Below, in pieces: positions 8,214 to 12,148 of a stretch of DNA of 12,148 nucleotides; the stretch's first letter is position 1; each line of letters starts with the position of its first letter. The translations under genes were made by a program, and so were the position numbers. The notes beneath the pieces were generated by a model. It was not told the origin of the DNA. It was given only the letters and a program-made list of their open reading frames with translations, and ran no database searches. This stretch comes from Chrysochromulina tobinii. Lineage: Eukaryota; Haptophyta; Prymnesiales; Chrysochromulinaceae. The stretch is taken from the NCBI GenBank assembly GCA_001275005.1, contig JWZX01002610.1, positions 1-12,148 of the forward strand, given 5' to 3'.

Positions 8214-8396
8214 ATGGCGCGTGCGGCGCGCGAGGCAGCCCTCGAGGCGCGCTATCGTGAGCGCGAGGCAGCCCTCGAGGCGCGCTATCGTGAGCAGATG
8301 GAGCTGCGGCTGGGCCTGATGCGCTCCGACAGCGAGGGCGTGCTGATGTGGTTCTTTTCTCTAAGGCGCTTTGAATCGCGGCTCCGCCGCTCTTGA
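8214..8396 (+). CDS. Doubtful small coiled-coil ORF or unrecognised exon
   Basis: This 60-residue frame starts with ATG and is open back to 8151. It begins with a highly charged helix made of two REAALEARYRE units, each 11 residues long, which fits a hendecad coiled coil, and continues to MWFFSLRRFE. It lies only 190 bp after the stop of the CNBD gene, so it may be a missed 3' exon of that gene, a separate small protein, or 3' UTR that happens to be open. GC-rich DNA often gives frames of this length by chance. The 11-codon duplication is the only positive sign of coding. Confidence 0.25.
   Translation: MARAAREAALEARYREREAALEARYREQMELRLGLMRSDSEGVLMWFFSLRRFESRLRRS
8228..8293 (+). repeat. 33-bp perfect tandem duplication
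   Basis: Two identical adjacent 33-bp units start at 8228 and 8261 (GCGCGAGGCAGCC...ATCGTGA). The period is a multiple of three, so the duplication adds exactly 11 residues to any frame crossing it. Perfect identity points to a recent event. Confidence 0.9.
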
Positions 8397-9405
8397 TGCT
8401 GCTTGCATGTGGCATCCTCCGCGGCGCCGTGCAGCCGCAGGAACCGGGAAGCTTGCCGCAGGCGCTCCGCGGGGAGCGCGGCGTAACTCATGAAACGGAA
8501 CGTGGCCTCACCGGAGTCACGCTCACGCCCTGCAACCTCACCCTACGTGCTCAAGTTAGTACTATACTCTATAGTCTATAGCTGTAGTAGACCCTCGTAC
8601 CGACAACTACTGAACTACAATGGAAGTATGGAACATGGATCGCGCATGGTTACACCTTGCGTCAACACCCGACCCGTAGAGCGTAGTCGCGTAGACTGTT
8701 ACAGACTCGAGGCGGCAAGGCCTCCGAACTCGCGAGTCGCAGTCGCGTGAGGAACCGCGCGACCGCCCGCGCCTCGCCGCACGCCGGACTCGCCCGGAGC
8801 CGGACCGCCCGGACCGGGCGGCGCGGCGCGTCGAGATTGCAGAACACACACGAACTCACGAAGCGCCCGGCGGGAAACGCCGCGCTCGCCGTCAGTGTGG
8901 CCCTTCCGCCCTCCCCACCCGGGCCCCGGCGCGCGCGCCTTGGGGCCCTTGAGGCGGTCTCAACACTCAACCGTAGAACCGTTGAACCCGAGTCATTTAA
9001 GTCACATCTCGTCTTCCTCCAATAACAGTCTGTGAACGCGCGGACTCAATTAGTTTAACGGTTTTAGTCGTTTCAAGCGCTGCGCTTTTTGCCTTACGGG
9101 TGCCAATCTCGAAATATTCTCGAAAATACTTATGAGTCTCGCCCAGCACGGCGCCCTTCAAGCTTTCATGTGATCGTGATACTTCCGACGATGCGACGGC
9201 GCGACATTCACACACTTTCCGACGTGCGACGACGACTTTACCTCGGGGTCCTGCGTGCCCTACCAAGATTCCGAGTAGGCGGCCGAATATTAAACAGCCT
9301 GTTCACAGCAAATGGTTTCGTTTGCGAAGATCGTTCAGTCAAACAGTTCACACGACGACGGAGCCGGATGATAGAAAGCACGCCACACCTCCGCCTAACC
9401 CTAAC

Positions 9406-10146
9406 ATGAGCGACGACGACAGCATTCCAAGCGCCGGAGGACGCGTCGTCGACAATCAAGAGCTGTGCGCGTCCCTGCTGCAGCCACTCTCGCTGCACGA
9501 CCTGGCAGCTGTGTGCCTCGCTAGCCCTCGCTTGCGCGCAACGGTGCTCGGACTCGTCGTGCCCGGCCGCGTCAACGAGGCACGTGCCCTAGCTCGACGG
9601 AAGAGTCTCACCTTCATGAGAAATGGCGAGGCGTTCGAGGCATACCGCGAAATCCTCATCGGAAAGAAGGTGCAGCTGCATGGGCTGGTGGCGATGCCCG
9701 AGCTCAACAACACGATGGGGACTGTCACCGTCTGGGACAGCCAGCGTGGGCGGTACGGTGTGCGGACGCGGGAAGAAGGCGTGGTGGCCTTGAAGCCAGC
9801 CAACCTGCAGTACAAAGCGCCCCTCGAAGAGAAACCAGCCAGGATGAGCGATGTCGAGTATCTATTCCGAGTGGAGAGCGCAGCATCAGAGTCGGTCAAA
9901 CAGGCACAGAAAACGGCCCAACGTCTGCGATCGGACTTGCCAAGATTCCTGGACCACATTCGTGTCGAAGCGGCCATGCGCCGGCGGCTGGATGAGTTTG
10001 AGCCACGCTTGCTCGCGATCAAGGTCCAGATGCGCGATGCGCCTGACGAAGACATTGAGGCTCTCTATGCGCGGGCCCGCTCCATGGAGGACAACATCTT
10101 GGCAAGCTCGGGGTTCATACCTGGGATGAACGTCCTCCATTTGTAG
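9406..10146 (+). CDS. Hypothetical protein with F-box-like N-terminus and ELN-type beta module
   Basis: Single-exon frame of 246 aa. ATG 9406 is the first ATG; the upstream open part has none. Residues 18-55 (LLQPLSLHDLAAVCLASPRLRATV) have the leucine spacing of an F-box, which would bind Skp1 in an SCF ubiquitin ligase, but the match is by eye. Residues 86-134 have the pattern G-x-x-V-x-L-x-G-L...PELNN..G.V..WD...GRYGVR...ALKPANL, a small beta module common in algal and protist proteins, often next to ankyrin or MYND domains; its function is not established. From 147 to 232 the protein is predicted helical and charged. It is flanked by long spacers and shows no sign of being co-transcribed with neighbours. 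Coding is likely; the function is unknown. Confidence 0.75.
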   Translation: MSDDDSIPSAGGRVVDNQELCASLLQPLSLHDLAAVCLASPRLRATVLGLVVPGRVNEARALARRKSLTFMRNGEAFEAYREILIGKKVQLHGLVAMPELNNTMGTVTVWDSQRGRYGVRTREEGVVALKPANLQYKAPLEEKPARMSDVEYLFRVESAASESVKQAQKTAQRLRSDLPRFLDHIRVEAAMRRRLDEFEPRLLAIKVQMRDAPDEDIEALYARARSMEDNILASSGFIPGMNVLHL

Positions 10147-10541
10147 GTATACAGTAGTACGTCCGCTGCTGCAGCGGAGCGTGGTCGGCGCACTGCACGG
10201 AATGGCGGTGCCCCGCCGCTGTTGGGTTTCACTATCTGTAATACTCCTGCGCGGACACGAGTCGAGTGGAAATGGGGCGCGAAACGAGAACGGCGTAGCG
10301 ATAGCGTTCGCAGTGCTCCAGTTCAGTTCAGTTTCTTCGCGGTCCCTCCACGCTCACTCCACCACCGTCTCAAAGGACGGCTCCGCGCCCCTCGGTCAAC
10401 ACAAGTACTGAGTACTCGCTCGCTCGGGCTACTCAATTTCGCTAGTGAGGTCGGTCTCTCCCAGCACACACAGTGTGATCTCTTACATCTCTATGGTGCT
10501 TGCTGCCCTATACTACCGGGCGGGATTGTGATAGGCAATCA

Positions 10542-10575
10542 GGTGGGGGGTGGGGGGAGGGGTGGGTGGTTGGGG
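10542..10575 (+). repeat. G-quadruplex-forming G-tract run
   Basis: Six or seven runs of two to six G are separated by one or two bases over 34 bp. At least four have three or more G with loops of one to four bases, which meets the usual G3+N1-7 pattern. The G-rich strand is the plus strand, in the 3' flank of the gene ending at 10146. Confidence 0.75.
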
Positions 10576-10702
10576 TTTTGTCAACCGTCATCATATCTCT
10601 GAGAGAGAAGAGTTGCAAGAGAGCACACGAAACCAACCAGTCATGCACAACCAGTGAAGACGTCTGAAGCAGAAGCTGAACCGCTGCCGCGGTTGGCGTT
10701 GT

Positions 10703-10722
10703 TTACTTACTTACTTACTTAC
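10703..10722. repeat. (TTAC)5 microsatellite
   Basis: Five perfect TTAC units follow GTT and precede AGAGCGG. It is a simple tetranucleotide repeat in non-coding DNA and is likely to vary in length between strains. Confidence 0.95.
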
Positions 10723-10840
10723 AGAGCGGAGCGACGAGGGAACGGCGGAATGTCGAGCGGACAATGTGTGCCCGCGGCTGTGCATGCTGCATCATGCCGA
10801 GCTGCGGAATACAAAAGTTTATTATAATTAAGAGGAACGC

Positions 10841-10888
10841 GTCCCGGACGCCGGTACATCGGCGCCGGTACCTCGCCGGGACCCGGGT
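10841..10888. repeat. Cluster of inverted repeats
   Basis: GTCCCGG (10841-10847) pairs with CCGGGAC (10876-10882) around a loop of 28 bases. The loop itself has two copies of GCCGGTAC and the palindrome GGCGCC. The right arm overlaps the palindrome ACCCGGGT (10881-10888). It could fold in either strand. It might be the trace of a small transposon end or a structured 3' UTR element; the sequence does not decide. Confidence 0.5.
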
Positions 10889-10963
10889 AGTGGTGTACAA
10901 AAGGTCGTCAATCAAATTTTCGACGTTTGCTAGAGTTAGAGATTCTCTATAGACACAGCGCGC

Positions 10964-11053
10964 GCCCTGATGGATCAGATTGGATGCGACACATCCATAA
11001 CACATCCAGCCCTGATGGATCAGATTGGATGCGACACATCCATAACACATCCA
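10964..11053. repeat. 45-bp perfect tandem duplication with an internal hairpin
   Basis: Two identical 45-bp units start at 10964 and 11009 (GCCCTGATGGATCAGATTGG...). Each contains TGGATGCGACACATCCA, a 6-bp perfect stem with a 5-base loop. On the minus strand the unit is open in one frame, but that frame has no domain and ends in low-information sequence, so I do not call it coding. It lies 38 bp beyond the WD40 stop, in its likely 3' UTR. Confidence 0.9.
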
Positions 11054-11091
11054 GCCGCAATCACCCCATAGTCACCCCACACGCACACCTC

Positions 11092-12148
11092 TCACCTGCT
11101 TTGCAAGCAAGCTTCGATGAGTAGATCAAGCACATCATCCGGAAACTTCATACTGTATTTGTTCAGCCACAGCAGCAGCAAGACGAATCGCTGGGTGGTA
11201 TCATTGAATATCAAATGATCTTTGCGAGACCACTTGACCATATCCCAGACTTTGATCGTCTTGTCGTCCGATCCCGATACAATCTTGGTCCCGTCCGGGG
11301 AAAACGCCACCGACCTGACGTAGTGGTGGTGGGCGTTGGTCTTCTCACTCAGCAGCTCCAGCTTGTCTGCCAGGCAAGCCAACAAGCGTCACAGTTTCGG
11401 CCAAGTAGGGACGATTTGAGTGCTCCGGCGCACCTGAATCCCAGACTTTGATCGTCCCGTCGTCGGATCCAGACACAATCTTCGTCCCATCCGGGGAAAA
11501 CGCCACCGACCTGATGATGTCTCTGTACGTGTTTGTCTTCTCGCTCAGCATCTTCTCGCTCAGCAGCTCCAGCTTGTCTGCCAGACAAGCCAACAGGCGT
11601 CAGTTTTGGCCAAGGAGGGGCGATTTTGAGGGCTCGCGGCGCACCCGAATCCCAGACTTTGATCGTCCCATCAATCGATCCCGACACAATCTTGGTCCCG
11701 TCCGGGGAAAACGCCACCGACGTGATCCAGTCCCTGTGGGCGTTTGTCTTCTCGCTCAACAGCTCCAGTTTGTCTGCCAGGCAAGCCAACAAGGCGTCAG
11801 TCTTGGCCAAGGAGGGGCGATTCGAGGCTCCGCGGCGCACCAGAATCCCAGACTTTGATCGTCTTGTCAGACGATCCCGACACAATCTTGGTCCCGTCCG
11901 GGGAAAACGCCACCGACCTGATGAACCTGCTGTGGGCGTTCGTCTTCTCGCTCAGCAGCTCCAGCTTGTCTGCCATACAAGCCATTAGGCATCAGTTTTG
12001 GCCATGGAGGGGCGATTTTGAGGGCTCTGGCGCACCCGAATCCCAGACTTTGATCGTCCCGTCGTCCGATCCTGACACAATCTTGGTCCCGTCCGGGGAA
12101 AACGCGACCGACCGGATCCAGTCGCTGTGGGCATTCGTCTTCTCGCTC
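11092..12148 (-). CDS. WD40-repeat protein, C-terminal part (5' end outside the window)
   Basis: Predicted model complement(join(11092..11366,11434..11577,11645..11773,11841..11969,12036..>12148)). Each exon encodes one WD repeat of the form [12 protein letters not shown]..., [23 protein letters not shown]. All junctions are phase 1, so each splice rebuilds an Asp and gives KVWDSDKLELL. Five repeats are visible. Repeats 2 and 3 are 43 codons each. Repeat 4 has five extra codons (a duplicated LSEKM-type block at about 11545-11565). The last exon carries a 50-residue end without WD features ([10 protein letters not shown]... to [10 protein letters not shown]). WD40 repeats fold into beta-propellers that hold protein complexes together. 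The partner is unknown. The number of blades cannot be told because the gene continues to the right. Very similar WD40 arrays are known in algal genomes. Confidence 0.9.
11367..12035 (-). repeat. Tandem exon-intron modules with near-identical 66-67 nt introns
   Basis: Four introns lie at 11367-11433, 11578-11644, 11774-11840 (67 nt each) and 11970-12035 (66 nt). All begin GTGCGCC, pass a CCTTGGCCAAAACTGACG-like middle and end TGGCAG before ACAA. The period of exon plus intron is 195-196 bp, or 211 where the exon gained 15 bp. Introns and exons look about equally conserved among the copies. Retention of one intron shifts the frame, as 67 is not a multiple of three. Confidence 0.9.

Larger units (their letters stand above)
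8027..9405. other. Long intergenic region (1.4 kb)
   Basis: It should hold the CNBD gene 3' UTR and the promoter of the next plus-strand gene. The first ~370 bp are GC-rich and coding-like, with a 33-bp duplication and a possible small coding exon (listed separately). From 8540 to 9400 I see no credible coding frame. Noted there: duplicated TCTATAG at about 8568-8581, the perfect palindrome ACTCGCGAGT at 8728-8737, and a very GC-rich block at 8755-8955. I found no tRNA or rRNA. Confidence 0.5.
10147..11091. other. Repeat-rich intergenic region between convergent genes
   Basis: The plus-strand gene ends on the left and the minus-strand WD40 gene ends on the right, so this 945-bp stretch should hold two 3' UTRs facing each other. 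It contains a G-quadruplex-like run, a (TTAC)5 microsatellite, a cluster of inverted repeats and a 45-bp tandem duplication, each listed separately. On the minus strand AATAAA occurs at 10818-10823, about 270 bp past the WD40 stop, and could serve as its poly(A) signal. I see no supported gene. Confidence 0.5.

Noticed and set aside
7801-8415. 204-residue minus-strand frame with PRGLPRAHDSA repeats
   Set aside because: Antisense of the 33-bp duplication and the gene end; no homology seen.
9080-9105. GC stem followed by T-run (AAGCGCTGCGCTTTTT) as a terminator
   Set aside because: Loop of one base, weak stem, and bacterial-type terminators do not apply to a nuclear genome.
10715-11050. 111-residue minus-strand frame with MCYGCVASNLIHQG repeats
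   Set aside because: It is the 45-bp duplication read in an open frame; no recognisable domain and in the likely 3' UTR.
11349-11885. 178-residue minus-strand frame through WD40 introns
   Set aside because: Reads through 67-nt introns out of frame; the spliced model restores five regular WD repeats.

Overview
The window looks like nuclear DNA of a unicellular eukaryotic alga. The protein-coding parts are very GC-rich, most genes need spliceosomal GT-AG introns to be read, and the synthetase is of the eukaryotic cytosolic type. Alanine-rich insertions, a WD40 array and an ELN-type module resemble gene models known from haptophytes and pelagophytes. I cannot name the species from sequence alone.

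Layout, left to right: (1) 1-368, no supported gene. (2) Minus strand 369-1962, a nucleotide-sugar (GDP-mannose-type) or triose-phosphate-type transporter with one 85-nt intron near its 3' end. (3) 1963-2228, a short shared promoter region. (4) Plus strand 2229-4843, cysteinyl-tRNA synthetase with one 113-nt intron that joins the catalytic part to a typical eukaryotic C-terminal tail. (5) Plus strand 5338-8026, a protein with three cyclic-nucleotide-binding domains and a long basic Ala/Pro-rich tail, in three exons. (6) 8027-9405, mostly non-coding, with a doubtful 60-residue coiled-coil reading frame. (7) Plus strand 9406-10146, a single-exon protein with an F-box-like N-terminus and an ELN-type beta domain. 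(8) 10147-11091, a repeat-rich spacer. (9) Minus strand 11092 to beyond 12148, a WD40 gene in which each exon is one WD repeat and each intron is a near-identical 66-67 nt copy.

The most interesting structure is in the introns. The four introns of the first three genes are built from degenerate ~10-bp tandem units around TGAKTGCC (22-bp double units in the transporter). Each is bounded by a duplicated sequence that carries the splice site, so that the intron start repeats the start of the next exon. The duplication is about 21-24 bp in two cases and short in the other two. This is what recent intron gain by a duplicating or introner-like process would leave. The WD40 gene shows a second route: duplication of a whole exon-intron module with a ~196-bp period.

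The genes do not form a pathway. The synthetase serves translation, the transporter serves the secretory or plastid system, and the cyclic-nucleotide protein is probably a signalling or scaffold protein. All splicing models here are inferred from reading frame and homology, not from transcripts.
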